64,000 bases of DNA from Pilaira anomala (lineage: Eukaryota > Mucoromycota > Mucoromycetes > Mucorales > Mucoraceae). The stretch is taken from positions 620,001 to 684,000 of the forward strand of contig JAIXMQ010000007.1 in assembly GCA_025716855.1 (NCBI GenBank). The letters run 5' to 3'. This document shows, piece after piece, positions 10,992 through 23,433 of this stretch. Position 1 is the stretch's first letter. Every line of letters begins with the position of its first letter. The position numbers and the translations under genes were made by a program. The notes below the pieces were generated by a model. It had not been told where the DNA came from, searched no databases, and was given only the letters and a program-made list of their open reading frames with translations.

Positions 10992-13709
10992 TCAATCTTC
11001 ATCAAGTGGTAAGCTGGATAATAAAGGCTGTAATACACATGTATGCCCGCAACCTGTAGCACATAATTTTTCTTCTGCAAACCAGTCTCTCATGTGAGAA
11101 AGATGTCCACCATGGTTGCAACCTTGACACCAAACATACAATCCTCGTACAGTTTGATGGCTATAAAAAGATGGATCAGAAACACAATTTATGTTTATAA
11201 AGATGATGTATATGTTACCATATTGTACACGGATTTAATAGTTTATGACATTTATCACATGCCCATGATCCACCACTTGTACCGCTTACCAGCTTAAAGC
11301 AAGTATTACATGCGATATTAACTGTTGTAGCATTCTAAAAAATCAAAATAAATACATCATTATAGACTTCGTATATAAATATATATATAGATATTTGTGT
11401 ACCTCATTACGTTCTCGAACGTTTTGAACTTTGCATGCTTTGATAATAGCCGTAGCGGTCGACCAAAGTTTAAAACGATGTAATAATTCTATATAAGCAG
11501 TAAACCAGTCCTCTAAACGGTCATTATCAATATTAAGATATTTTTCAAGTACTAAATATAAGGTAACGCACATTTGCATATCACCCTAAAGAATAAAAAA
11601 AAAGTGTAAGTGATTCATTTTCTTGAGTAAATTTGCTATTCTTTTACCTGCTCTGTGTAATAATTTAATAATTCCATCACGACAGATTCGTGTTTCCAAG
11701 GTAGTCTTAAATTGAAGGATGAAGCAACTGGATGTACATGCGATGAAGTACCTGTATTTAAACTATCAATATCGCCTTCGGATGACTGTGATACTTCTTC
11801 GAGTATCTCTTCACGTACTTGAAAGCTACTTTCATCATCGTCTTCATCATCGTCTGTCGTTGTTTGCTCCATATCATACTATATTATTTTTAGATTCACT
11901 TTTAATCATGATTTATCATACTTACAGACATGTTTTCATGAATGGATTCTTCTATGTCAGTTTCCACAGGTTCGTCACTATAAAACATGGCAATAATTTT
12001 CCATGTTTGAGCAGTACGATATCGGCCCATTTTCCAAGCCAACTAATAATAATAAAAAGTTAAATAACCATACGCGGGCACTGATAAAAGCTCTTTTTTT
12101 TTTTTACCTCTCCATTAACATCACAAGCGACTGACACATTTTCACTAGAGATAATATAATTATCTGCAAACACTGAAAATGCCTCAAAATCAAATAGAGG
12201 CATATGTACAATCCCACATACTTGAGGCGGGACATACTGGATCACTTCTTCTTCCGATGCAGTCTTTGTACCTAACCTCTTCCAATTCTTGGGCGATCCA
12301 CTCACGGGCTTTGTAATTAAATTTTCATCCACAAACAACTCTCTTGAACTTTTATCAATTGAGAACACAATATCACCCTGTACATTCCATCCCATTCCAT
12401 TTCTCTTTAATAAATCAAATGGACGATACGCACCAGCAATATTCTGTCGAATAAACCATTTATCTTTCGAAACTGATAATAATTCACTTGAATTTCTCCA
12501 CATAAACCCTGTAGGTGTTGTATCATGTTCATCAAATGTATATTTTGCTATATGAGGTCGACGTATATCCCATACATGAATTCGACTATCTGTTAATAAT
12601 GCACATGACGCAATTTCGTTTTCAAATCCAGGGCGCCATTGAATTCGAGAAACAGAAGCCATAGTACGTATTGTGTAGAGTGGTCGACGACTATCGGCTG
12701 TCATATCCCATACTTTAATCGTCTTATCTCTTCCTCCACTTGCTACTAATTTACCGTTTGGATGCCAATCTACTGTCAAACAAGGTCCATTATGTGCGCT
12801 AACTTTACGATCGTATAGTGCTTTTGGATTTCGCATATCCCATTTCTGGATAACGATTAATAAATAAAACGTATTTTTTTTTTCTCTCTCTCTCTCTCCT
12901 TTAGATATCAATTTACCTGAATTGTGCCTGTTTCAAAGGCAGCTGCAAATTCATACATACTCACAGGATTAAACTGTACATCACGCACAGACTCTGATTT
13001 TCCTTCAAATCGATACCTCGCTCCATTCTTTGGGTCTCTAAAATCCTTTTATGTGCACATGTTAGAATAATTTAAGCCTTCTAGTCTCTTATATATCTTA
13101 CCCAACATTTCATCGTACCATCTTGTGACGCACTTAATAAGATATTTCCATTGTCTGGTTGAAAACAAATACGGTTGACTGCACGCGTATGCTCTGTAAT
13201 CACACGTTCTATCTCATCCCACATTAAGTACACTAAGTTTTTTTTAAAAAATAACAGATATCTTTTTTTTTTACCTGCTTTTCGGCCAATTTTATTTAAA
13301 TCCCATAAAATGATCGCTCCATTCGTTGCAGCCGTTGCAACTTTTTGCTTTGTAGCTAATACAAAAGGTAAATTTTTTTTTTTTTTGCCTATTTCCTCGA
13401 TTATTTTAAGTTTTACCGTTGTTTCCCCACTTGACATCGTTACTACTATAATTCAAATTGAAATGGCTACCTGCTCTTAAATTCAAAGTCTCTGTGATTT
13501 CCGTTTTATTGATACTTAGGATCTTTAAAACTTGATTGAAAAGAGAGTTTTGGTTTAGCATAAAATAGGACCTCTATATCGTTTCGACTTTTTTTTTTTT
13601 TTTTTTTACTTTCTCTGCCCGCTACAACTACACTGTTTCCTTCTGGTGATAAGCTAAGGGCATTAATAGCGCCTGACATGCGCTCACGTTTTGCATGTGT
13701 CGATTCCAT
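10992..13709 (-). CDS. SEA2: WDR24/Sea2 (Rtc1)-like subunit of the SEA/GATOR2 complex
   Basis: WD40-RING subunit of the vacuole-associated SEA (GATOR2) complex, which relieves inhibition of TORC1. Eleven exons on the minus strand: 13610-13709, 13417-13530, 13275-13355, 13102-13232, 12917-13045, 12108-12845, 11926-12042, 11648-11878, 11403-11585, 11219-11334 and 10992-11160, about 702 aa. The N-terminal propeller contains SASQDGTMKCW, ESVRDVQFNP, SGGRDKTIKVWDM-type and HVWDIRRP segments. The middle has MGRYRTAQTWKIIA and an acidic linker, then YYTEQGDMQMCVTLYLVLEK. The C-terminus is a zinc RING with CNTC, CDKC, CTIC, CQGC, HGGHLSHM and CATGCGHTC. Order and motifs match WDR24 throughout. The start at 13709 is the nearest ATG; an upstream one at 13757 is in frame and possible. 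Confidence 0.88.
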
Positions 13710-13957
13710 CCCGTTATGTTTTAACAAAACCCAAAAAAAAAGTTGTGAAATATCCAAACTTTTTTTCTCTGTGTATTTGTTTGAGGAGGATACAAAAATT
13801 AAACCCAGTTTGAGAACACTTATTTGAAAAAAAAAAAGTTCCTTAAAGCTATTTGTACAAGTACCTTTAAAAAGAAAGCAGCATGTAACACCCGATCCTT
13901 ATTTTATTGTGTTTATTTGTGTGTTTGTATAATTTACGTTGTTGTTATGACCTATAA

Positions 13958-14173
13958 TTAAACAAAACCTTGTTTTGAATTAATGTACTTTTTCAAAGTA
14001 TCAAAAAGTTTATACATCTCCAGCGTTTGTCTGAAATTATATGTATCTACATACAATGTGTCTGCCTGTGCGGGTTGATTTTTGTAATAATAGAAGAAGA
14101 TAAATTTGATCATCCCTCCTTTACAAAGCAGCTGATCTTTACCACCACAAGCAACAGCTTCGTCTGTCAAAAA
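13958..14173 (-). pseudogene. Relic of unrecognised gene
   Basis: An open stretch on the minus strand reads DEAVACGGKDQLLCKGGMIK and continues QADTLYVDTYNFRQTLEMYK to a stop at 13958. Composition and rhythm look protein-like, but it has no convincing start and sits beside a poly-A/T run. I do not recognise the family. It may be the last exon of a lost gene or of a mobile element. Confidence 0.25.
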
Positions 14174-14294
14174 AAAAAAAAAACGTTACTTTGGTTCATT
14201 TGGACAAGTTAAACTATCCATATTAATGAATAATATTTTTTTATAATGAGAAAAAAAGTATAAATAAACCAAGTTTCTTTGTTGTAAGAAATAC

Positions 14295-14451
14295 AATGGA
14301 TTTCTTGATCTTAAACACTTTTGTGATGATCATTCGGACATGATTGGAGCCACTTGTTCAAATCGGTGGTTAAAGTATAACCCAATAGATGCTTCGTGCG
14401 TCATTGCTGCCACGTCGATAACAAATAAAGCTTATCACTTAAATACATGAA
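14295..14451 (+). pseudogene. Short coding-like relic
   Basis: The frame beginning near 14295 reads NGFLDLKHFCDDHSDMIGAT and continues CSNRWLKYNPIDAS to a TGA. The C..H...C pattern recalls zinc-binding segments of transposon-encoded proteins, but too little is left to assign it. Confidence 0.2.
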
Positions 14452-14691
14452 TAAACCATGTATACAAAAAAATATAGAAAGCAATTTGTAGACAATAAAA
14501 TATAACACTTAAATATATATTTTTTTTTCAGAATAATAAATAATAGCTATAGGTACATAACGCGACTTTTCTTTTTCGTAACTGTCTTCCAAAAAAAAAA
14601 AATAAAAATCCAAAGTACATTTTTAAATTTTTTGAGTTTTTCTCTCTTTCTTCTCTCTTAGCTTTTATCTTTCTTTTTTTTTTAAAAAAAA

Positions 14692-17600
14692 ATGCAGCAA
14701 CAACAGCCTAACCAAAGGCCACCTCAGCCAGGACAGCAACCTCAACAACGTCCTATGTTTAGACCTCAAGGTTCTCCAGCCAGTTTCCGTCCTGGTATGC
14801 AACCTAGACCGGGATTTCAGCCAAGTACACCAGGAGGAACACCACCACCAGGTCATCCGGGACATCCTCGTCCTGGTTTTGTACCCAATCGACCCATGAT
14901 GAGACCTGTAACTCAATCACCTATTCAATCACCTGCTGCTATTCGTCCTGCCAGTCCTATTGTAAGTGCATCTCCTATTCAACAACATCAACAACCTCCA
15001 ATGTCTCCAACAACAGCTTCAGCACCTACTGACCATCATCGTAGAAAGAGAATGTATCCTGAACAGATAACAAAAGCATACTCTGGCGACGTACCTATTT
15101 CTCCTGGATACCCACCTCAACAACAACCTCAACAATATGGTTCTCCTGCTATGGCTCATCAACAACCTATGCAACATCAACAACCTCAACAACAACAATC
15201 ACAATTCATCTCTCCTATGGGTACACCTTCTACTAATTATGCTCAGCCTGCTGTACAACAACAACAGCAACATCAACAACAAGGATATCCTCAGCAACAG
15301 CAACAACAACAACAACCTGTTTATAACGCGTATAATCAAGATCCTGTAAATCAAATGTCATCTCAGTTCGGAAACATGAATATGGGTGGCTCTCCTATGG
15401 CCGCTGTAAGTATATTACAAAAAGAAAAGAATGGAAAAGTTTTTTTTTTGTTTTTGAATGTTAATGTTCTTCATCTGTAGGTAACTCCTGCTGTACCTTT
15501 ATTAGGCGCTCGTCCTCAAATTGCAGATATTGGATATACCGGACCTGCTATTCGTTTACCACCTAATGTAATTATAGAGATGAAAAAAAAAGGGCTATTG
15601 GGATCAATGGAACTTAATATGCTTATTTTATAGATTTCAGTAACCGATTCCCCTCATGTCAATTGTGATCCTTCTTACCAATGTTCTACTATTAATGCTA
15701 TTCCTGCAACTGAGTCTTTATTGAAAAAGTCCAAATTACCTTTTGCACTTGTTTTAGCACCTTATAGAAGTTTGAAAGAAGGCGACGTAAGAATACAAAG
15801 CACATAAAAAAAAAAAAGGGGATAAAGAAACTAAATAATTTAATATTATAGGAACCTGTACCAGTAGTAAAGGATAGTGTAATTGCAAGATGTAGACGTT
15901 GTAGAACATATATTAATCCATTTGTTACGTTTGTGGAAGGAGGACAACGTTGGAAATGTAACATGTGTTTCTTATTAAACGATGTTCCTGCTGCATTTGA
16001 TTACGACAATCAAACACAACAACCTGCTGATCGTTGGAAGCGACCTGAATTAAATTACGGTTGTGTCGAATTTGTTGCTCCTACTGAATATATGGTTCGT
16101 CCACCTCAAGCACCTTCTTTTGTCTTTGTTTTGGATGTCTCTTATTCTGCAATTCAATCTGGTATGTTGGCCACCGCCGCTCGTACCATTTTGGATTCTC
16201 TTGATCGTTTACCTAACGCTGAGAGCCGTACCCGTGTCGGTATCATTACGGTGGATTCCGCTATTCATTTCTATGATTTAAGCCCTAAATTACCTGAACC
16301 CCGCATGTTGGTCGTTTCAGATTTGGATGATATTTATTTACCTCAACCTACTGACTTATTAGCAAACTTGACTGAAAGTATGCAACCATTAAAGGCTTTA
16401 TTAGAGAAATTACCCGATATGTTTAAGGATTCTGTTAATGTCAATAATGCTTTGGGTACTGGTCTTCAAGCTGCTTTCAAGTTATTGTCTCCTGTCGGTG
16501 GTAAGATTATCTGTTTACAATCTACTTTACCCAACACAGGTACTGGTACCTTGAAGCCTCGTGAAGATGTCAAGTTATTAGGTACTTCCAAGGAATCTAC
16601 TCTTTTAAACGCTGCTTCTCCCTTCTATAAATCATTTGCTGTCGATTGCTCTCGTTCTCAAGTAGCTTGTGATATGATCATCTTTGGTGGACAATATTCT
16701 GATGTAGCCACACTCAGTTGTGTTCCTCATTATACCGGTGGTCAAACCTATTATTACCCTGGATTCAATGCTAGTCGTTCTGAGGACGCACTCAAGTTTG
16801 CTCACGAATTCTCTGAATTATTAGCAGAACAAATTGGTTTAGAGGCTGTGATTCGTATTCGTGCTTCGCGTGGATTGCGTATGAGTGCCTTCCATGGTAA
16901 CTTCTTTATCCGTTCCTCTGATCTCTTGGCACTTCCTAACGTACCTCGTGATCAAAATTATGTGGTGGAGGTTGCAATGGAAGATGATTTAAAGGTACCT
17001 ACTGTCTGTTTCCAAACTGCTTTATTGCATACTTCTTGTACTGGCGAAAGACGTATTCGTGTTATTACCATGTGTTTACCTGTCAGTAACTCTATTTCTG
17101 AATTATATGCTTCTGCAAATCAACAAGCAATTACTGCTTATCTTGGTGTCAAGGGTAAAAAAAAAAAAAAAAAGAAAAAGAAAAAAGAAATTGAATGAAA
17201 AAAAAAACAGAAGGATTGAATTAACATTTAAAATTTTATAGCTGTCGAACGTGCTTTATCTTCCAAGTTAGATGATGCTCGTGATGCAATTGTTAATAAG
17301 GTTGTAGATTTGATGGGTGTTTACAAGACACACGTATTAGGCTCAGCCTCTGGATCTACACCTCAACTTACTGCACCAGACAACTTGAAGCTTTTACCTT
17401 TATTCGCACTTGGTTTAATCAAGCACGACGGATTACGTCAAAGCTCTCAAATTCCAACAGATATGAGAGCCAACGCAATGAACATGTTGAATACGATGCC
17501 ATTACAACTTTTAATCCCTTACCTCTACGCCAACCTTTACTCATTACATAATATGCCAGCCGATGCAGGAGAAATCTCTGAAAATGGAGTTATTTTCCCA

Positions 17601-18077
17601 CCTCGATTAAACTTGACAGCAGAGAATTTGGAGGTTCATGGATGTTATCTTTTAGAGAATGGACAAAACATTTACTTATGGGTTGGACGTAATGTGGTCC
17701 CACAATTATGTGCAGATTTATTCGATGTTAAGACATATGAAGGATTAAAGGGTGGTAAGATTACATTACCAGTTTTGGAAACCCCTCTGAATCGTAAAGT
17801 CAATACTTTGGTTGGCAAATTAAGGGAAATGCGTCGTGGAAATTATTATCCTACTCTTTATTTGGTAAAGGAAGACGGTGATCCTTATCTCAGATTATGG
17901 TTCTTGGCTCATTTGATTGAAGATCGTACTGATAATATCATGAGTTATCAACAATTCTTACAACATATCAAAGATAGAGTAAGTAAATCTTAAAAAATGA
18001 GGGCCAAATGTTTGGTTCAGGAAAACTAACATGATGTGATGATTGGCTTATTTTAGGTCAGTTCATCTTCATTTTAA
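14692..18077 (+). CDS. SEC24: COPII coat subunit SEC24
   Basis: Cargo-binding subunit of the COPII coat, which with Sec23 and Sar1 buds vesicles at ER exit sites. Exons: 14692-15405, 15481-15567, 15634-15786, 15852-17154, 17242-17978 and 18057-18077, 1004 aa. An N-terminal Pro/Gln-rich disordered region covers residues 1-235. The zinc finger is [12 protein letters not shown] ... WKCNMCF. The trunk domain includes [16 protein letters not shown]. The beta-sandwich/helical part includes [13 protein letters not shown]. The gelsolin-like end includes [16 protein letters not shown]. The last intron is my choice: an AGA|GTAAGT donor, a CTAAC branch site near 18030 and a TTTTAG acceptor give the ending RVSSSSF. 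Without splicing the protein would stop at 17993 with RVSKS. Confidence 0.93.
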
Positions 18078-18165
18078 ATTGGTTTTTACAATTACTCTCT
18101 CTCTTTTTTTTTTTTTTACAATACACAAACAAAAAAAAAAAAAAATTATATTTAATAAAACAATC

Positions 18166-19092
18166 TTAAAATATTTCTAAGGGTGTCAAAATGTGATCTA
18201 ACGTTTGGTCTGTTTCCTCTAAAGGAATTGTGCCAACAGGGACAATTTGTTCGTTCAATGCAAGTGCAACTGGATAATGTTAAGATTAGTTATATACACA
18301 TTTTTTTTTCTTTTTTTTTTTTTCTTTCATCTACCTAGTTTAGGAGGTTGTTTGCCGTGTTCTTCAGACCAAGCATTACATTTTTTGATATAACGATCAT
18401 AATAGCTATAGAGAATATATCAGCATATATTTAAATGTTCATCAACCTTTACTAAATCTACATACCCTTTACCGTGTCCGATTCGACTCTTGTTCTTATC
18501 AAATGCAACTCCAGGTACCAAAATCAAATCTAACCCAGCATCATCCAAAGCTTCATATTATATATTAGCATCTCTCCCGCACTGTATATAGCTATGCTAT
18601 TACGTTACCATTTTCTCTTTTTTGATCTAAAGGAGGTTCAGGAATATTCCATCTATTCAAAGGAAGTGATTCAAAATCACTTACGCTTGTAATTTTAACC
18701 ATATCCATTGTATTCTTTGTACAACGAGGTATAAAACAGTTCTTGTCTAAAACAGAAAATAATAAAACATTAATTTCTATAGTTCGGGTGCGTACGCTTC
18801 ACTTTTTTGTTTTTACCAGAGTTGAGTAAATGAAGAATAATATTGTTGGTCATGATCTCACAAGTAGGCATACTAATATAGATACTGATATTTTTACTCT
18901 TTTTGAACGATTCTAATTCTTGTAACTTTTGAAACAATTGTGCAGCTAATAAAAAATAAAGTAAGTTTCGCTTTTGTTACTGTGTTAAAATGCTTTACAT
19001 TGCGTTTCAAGTTCCTGCTTTGACAGCTTCTCTAAACGAGAGGCCATGTCTTTACGCAATTGCTTTTTTAAAGAGACAATAGCTGTATTCAT
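18166..19092 (-). CDS. FAU1: 5-formyltetrahydrofolate cyclo-ligase (MTHFS)
   Basis: ATP-dependent conversion of 5-formyl-THF to 5,10-methenyl-THF, returning stored folate to one-carbon metabolism. Six exons on the minus strand: 18999-19092, 18817-18945, 18609-18746, 18466-18550, 18335-18405 and 18166-18269, 206 aa, the usual length of the family. Visible family features are the start MNTAIVSLKKQLRKDM, the strand ISIYISMPTCEI, and RWNIPEP. The active-site/nucleotide segment is DLILVPGVAFDKNKSRIGHG, followed by KGYYDRY. The penultimate strand is LVALALNEQIVPV. Its 3' end is about 90 bp from the SEC24 stop (convergent). The donor GTATGT inside the KGYYD codons is fixed by that motif. Confidence 0.88.
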
Positions 19093-19208
19093 AGTTTACG
19101 AAAAAAAAAGATACACGAGAATGCAGATTTCGATTTTCAGTTCCTTCAAGGTGATTAACTTTAAGAATAATGCTATAGAAGGCTACCAATCACAAGTTGA
19201 GAAGGCTG

Positions 19209-19549
19209 TCAGGGTGACTGTATCTCTTGGTCAGTAACAGGCTTACTGTAAATGAAGTGGTACGACGTGACAGATTCCTCTATTTTATTGGAAATCATCT
19301 CTTTTACCGCCTTCAATAATGGAAGCTAAAACTTAGTTATTATATATATTGTACATATATAAATTTGTTATTATTAGATGAAGTACGAATATATACCTAT
19401 TTATTGATACTGCTGATACAGATACCAAACGCCCCACCTTGGAAATCTGTACCATTTAAACAATTAACTATGTATCTACCATTAAATAATCTAAAAATAA
19501 AGACATAGTATATTTTTTTTTATAGTTATACTTACATTAAGAAGGTCAT
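19209..19549 (-). pseudogene. Unrecognised small gene or relic upstream of MTHFS
   Basis: On the minus strand an ATG at 19549 with a canonical GTAAGT donor (exon 19536-19549) splices in frame to 19490. It then reads ILFNGRYIVNCLNGTDFQGG, then AFGICISSINK, to a TAG. A second open segment at 19325-19209 after a TTTTAG acceptor reads LPLLKAVKEMISNKIEESVT and continues SYHFIYSKPVTDQEIQSP. Both look coding, but no donor I can find joins them in frame. Either the gene is decayed or I have the splice wrong. I do not recognise the protein. Confidence 0.3.
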
Positions 19550-21650
19550 GAGCCTTTTATATTAGTAGGGGTTATGGAAAAAGAGAAGTAGTTTATTATT
19601 TTGTCAAAAATACACATATGTTTTTGAAAAAGGTATAGTTGATTATCGTTTAAAATATTTAGATTTCTCACACTAAAAGGGTTTCACTCAGTAACATTTG
19701 TATGTATGCAATTACGATAACTAAATATAAACAAACATACATAACTTGTAAAGCTTTACATAAAATAAAAATTATTTTATATTTTAGCTAAGGATTCAAC
19801 TTATATCCATTAATCTTTAATACCTACATGATCCCTATTTCACTGGCTTAACCAATAATAAAAATTAAACGCCTTTATAATATTCAAAGCTTATAACTAA
19901 CTTTAGCTCACAAGGAAAGTCCTGAGTATTTTGGAGATACTTCTGTTATTTTCGAGTATAATAAATAAGGCGGCGAGAGTCTTGCGATCACTTTTGATAG
20001 AAAAGTACTCCAAATGTATTGTAAGCTAAGGACAGGAAGGATAATAATAATCCTCTATGTTAAGTAGCAAACTATAATCGAGCCCAAAAAACTCATGTAC
20101 TCTAAAAAAAGGCTCACCCATCCATGCATTTATATAATGGGATACACCCCAAAACGAACAGCTTATTATCTCGAATATTGTAAGTTGGAAAGGGGCACTA
20201 GATTAATGGTAGATTTAGAATGCGTTGTCAACGATCTAGATTTTATCTTACTGCGTCTAAAGCAAATTGGTAAAGAAATGACTTATATATTTATTCAGCA
20301 AAAAAAAAGTAAATTAAATCATTTAAAATATAATCAGAAAAAAATTGGGTTATTTATCTTAAGCTTAACCTTCTAATAAACAAGACTGATTGGTCCCGAT
20401 TCTCAATAATAATACTGTATAATGTGTATACAGCTAAACATTTGGCAATGTCGAGTAAAAACATTTAATAGCATATATATAACTCAACATTCATATTTTC
20501 TAAAATATTGTGCTAAAATTATTACTGAAGGGTTGACTAATGGTTTTGAAATAACTAAATTTATGTAAAGTTTTTATCATTATTGCTGCTGCTGTGAAAA
20601 AAAAAGGCTTTAACGATAGCCTAGCTATTTATAAAATATATGATAGCCAACAATGCTCACAAGTTAGAAGATTATAAATCTGCATACTCACCGATATTTC
20701 AACAAATTGAAAGTTTGTAGCTGTAATTGATCTAACAAAAAATGCTCTACTAGAATAGTAAAATGATCTTAGTCAGAGGGTTCAATTATAGCGCATTTGG
20801 ACCCATAACATCATTAGGAGTAACCCAGTTTCCATTGTGAAGTCACTGCCACTCGCCGATAAAAAAGTAAAGAAATTATACCTACAAAACAAACCAGAGA
20901 CAAAATAAACAAAGACAAATAGTTCTTTTTTGTTTTTAACTTAGTACAAAAGACAAATGAAGAAAAGCAGATATTCAAAAAAAAAAGCACTTCTCCATTT
21001 CGTATTGTTACATTGTTTTGTAAAAGCCTATATATATTTTAGATCAACACCACAAAAAAAAATCTGTTCGTTTTACGGAATGATTTCCGTGCCCTTTTTT
21101 TTTTTTAACTCTGGTCATAAAGAAGACTATGAAAACCGCAACAATTTGCGTAATTTAAACTTTGTTACGCATAAGATCAAATTAAAAAAAGACATATATA
21201 CGAGCACTTTTTTAATAAAATCAATGATAGTCAAGATGTTGAACTACGTATATCTTATTACCAAGTTTTAATCGACGATTAGTTAGGACGGAGTATATAA
21301 CACTTTGGGCTTTATTTTATATTTGTAACAGTAGTTAAATAGGCCTGAGATAATTTTCCTTTTGAAATGAAAGCATAAATTTTGTTTTTGTTATCTCAAT
21401 TGATTGAAAAAAACTCTGTATATTATTGAACATAAATGATAAATACGTACCAATCATAGCCCTAGTATTACTAGATCTTATCTGGGTGTTGTTACTTGTT
21501 TAAGAAAAGATAACTATTTGCATTTACGATGGTCGTTGGATGCAAATAAAGAAGTGCATACAATGCAGATCACGCCGATTAATTTTTTTTTAGCTTAAAT
21601 TGATTCCTAGAAATTAACCTTCGTTTTTATTCTCTTTATATAATTAAACA
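19550..21650. other. Gene-poor 2.1-kb intergenic region
   Basis: AT-rich DNA with scattered short open frames (for example 20095-20376 and 20957-21271) that have Lys/Phe-rich composition from A/T runs and no conserved motif. I see no gene that I can support. Confidence 0.4.
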
Positions 21651-22355
21651 ATGAACCCATACGACAACCCTGATTTCTTTGAAAAATATAGCCAAACTGT
21701 TCGATCCAAGTACGGGTTAGATGCTACGCCTGACTGGGAGCATTTTAGAAAAATTTTGCCCAATGTAAAGGATAAGCGAGTATTGGATTTAGGATGTGGT
21801 TATGGATGGCACTGTCTATATGCTGCGGAAAACGGTGCTTCTAAAGTGCTTGGTATTGACCTTTCGATTAAAATGCTTGAGGTGGCCGAAACCAAAAAAA
21901 ATTCACCTGTGATTACTTATTCAAACCAAAATATGGCTGAAGTGGATTTTCCTGAAGATTCGTTTGATTTAGTAATAAGCTCTTTAGCAATACATTATCT
22001 TGAAGATTTTGATAACATTGTAGCCCGGATTAAAAAGCTTCTGGTAAACAAAGGTGATTTTGTATTTTCAGTAGAGAACCCCATCTTCACTGCTTACGGT
22101 ACTGGTCAGAAATATTTTAATGAAGAAGGCGAAAAGCTGGACTGGCCTATTGATAACTATCATAATGAGGGATTGCGGAATACAAACTTTCTGAATGCGG
22201 ATATTGTCAAGTATCATAAAACCATGAGCACTTACATCAATACGCTAATCAGACATGGTTTTAAGATTAATGAAATTGTTGAACCTCCCGTTGGTAACAA
22301 GTCTAATGCAGTAAAACGATTATCCATGATTTTGCTAGTATCCGCTTCATTATAA
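21651..22355 (+). CDS. Class I SAM-dependent methyltransferase, bacterial type
   Basis: Intronless gene of 234 aa encoding a Rossmann-fold methyltransferase. Motif I is VLDLGCGYGWHCLYAAENGA at residues ~45-64, followed by the acidic residue in VLGIDLS and motif post-I. A 'PEDSFDLVISSLAIHYLEDF' strand corresponds to motifs II/III. The segments FSVENPIFT and WPIDNYHNEG follow. I recall these as typical of small methyltransferases of Firmicutes and Proteobacteria, including the N-terminus MNPYDNPDFFEKYSQ. The substrate is unknown. The C-terminus is slightly shorter than in those bacterial proteins. It lacks introns in an intron-rich genome and sits in a gene-poor region, which fits acquisition from a bacterium; that remains an inference. 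Confidence 0.85.
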   Translation: MNPYDNPDFFEKYSQTVRSKYGLDATPDWEHFRKILPNVKDKRVLDLGCGYGWHCLYAAENGASKVLGIDLSIKMLEVAETKKNSPVITYSNQNMAEVDFPEDSFDLVISSLAIHYLEDFDNIVARIKKLLVNKGDFVFSVENPIFTAYGTGQKYFNEEGEKLDWPIDNYHNEGLRNTNFLNADIVKYHKTMSTYINTLIRHGFKINEIVEPPVGNKSNAVKRLSMILLVSASL

Positions 22356-23433
22356 TATAACTAAGCTTTAACGCATTCGTACCTTTTTTAAAACTAAAGA
22401 ATAAAAAGAATGTTCTAAACAAGTTAGTTCGTCCATATTGCCATTTTTTTCCTACTTGTATTTATCATAGATCAATATTTGTTCCGATTCAGCTGTAATG
22501 CATTACGGCAACAAGTTTATTCAAATGTATACGAATTAATAGAATAAATGCATTCCCCTTATTTCTGATATTGTTGAAAATCCTACCTAAAATTTTTAAA
22601 CCACTAAAAATATACAATATCAAGTTGAGATATTGAAAATTAAATTTAACATGAAATAATGGTAGCTTATTATAAGCCAATATTCAAGCATATAGAATAA
22701 TTTAAAAAACAACTACCGAACAAGGTTTTAATTATTATAATTTAAACAGTCTTCTTCTTTCTCTACATACATTAATAATAGTCGTATATTCTCTCTTGGC
22801 AATCGTTACCTAAATTTTTTGCATTTCTCACTTAGTATAAGAGAGTATACCATAGCTACCATTTGATAGTAGATTTCAGGAATTTGTTGGTACCGGCACT
22901 CTTTCTGAACGAGGTGTGCGAAGCGAAGAAAATTTTACAATTGAGGTGAATGAAGCATACTCTTTTCTTTCTTGTGTGGTAGGACCAAAATTTACCTTGA
23001 AAGTTAAAGTCAAACTGTTTAATAACTACAGCCAGGCTTATTGAATTCGGCACTTTCTTAAAAATAATTGGCCTAAAGTCAAAAATAAATGCCAGCTCTA
23101 GAAAAACAAATGTCACGAGCGTAGATTATTCTTATCAGTTCGTCTACTGTAATATTATATTTAATTGATACCACTTTTTTGAGTAATCTTGAACATTTAT
23201 GTGAGGTTAAGCTGCCAAAGAAAAGGACACTATTTGGTCAAATGTTTGAAACTAATTAACCCAGCTGTTTGAAAATAAATTACTCAAGAAATTGAGCAAC
23301 TTCAAATCAAAATGAATATTTAATATAAAGCTTAAGCATAGATTTTATTTATATTTCATGATATTTGAAGTAATAGAATGTATATACTTAAATATTGTTA
23401 ATAAGAAGCAAGAAAGATTTGTAAATTATGACA
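22356..23433. other. Intergenic with an eroded coding-like stretch
   Basis: Mostly AT-rich. About 22861-23039 is open on + and reads FDSRFQEFVGTGTLSERGVR and on to FTLKVKVKLFNNYSQAY before a stop. This may be an eroded exon of unknown origin. The stretch 23031-23093 is half of the inverted repeat described separately. Confidence 0.3.
23031..23093 (+). repeat. Left copy of a 61-bp inverted repeat
   Basis: The reverse complement of this segment matches 24157-24217 over about 61 bp with three differences, one of them an indel. Shared landmarks are AAGAAAGTGCCGAATTCAAT and TTTAGGCCAATTATT. The second copy runs into the first ubiquitin-like pseudogene. Confidence 0.8.

Larger units (their letters stand above)
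13710..14691. other. Divergent intergenic region with gene relics
   Basis: About 1 kb between the WDR24-like gene (-) and SEC24 (+). It contains two short decayed coding stretches, listed separately, and T-rich DNA just before the SEC24 start. Confidence 0.5.

Noticed and set aside
13441..13470. Possible intron (GTAGCC...ATAG) in the WDR24-like gene
   Set aside because: Reading through is in frame and matches the family sequence; splicing would break the frame.
20957..21271. 104-codon + strand frame
   Set aside because: Lys/Phe/Tyr/Ile composition follows from A/T runs; no motif and no splice signals.
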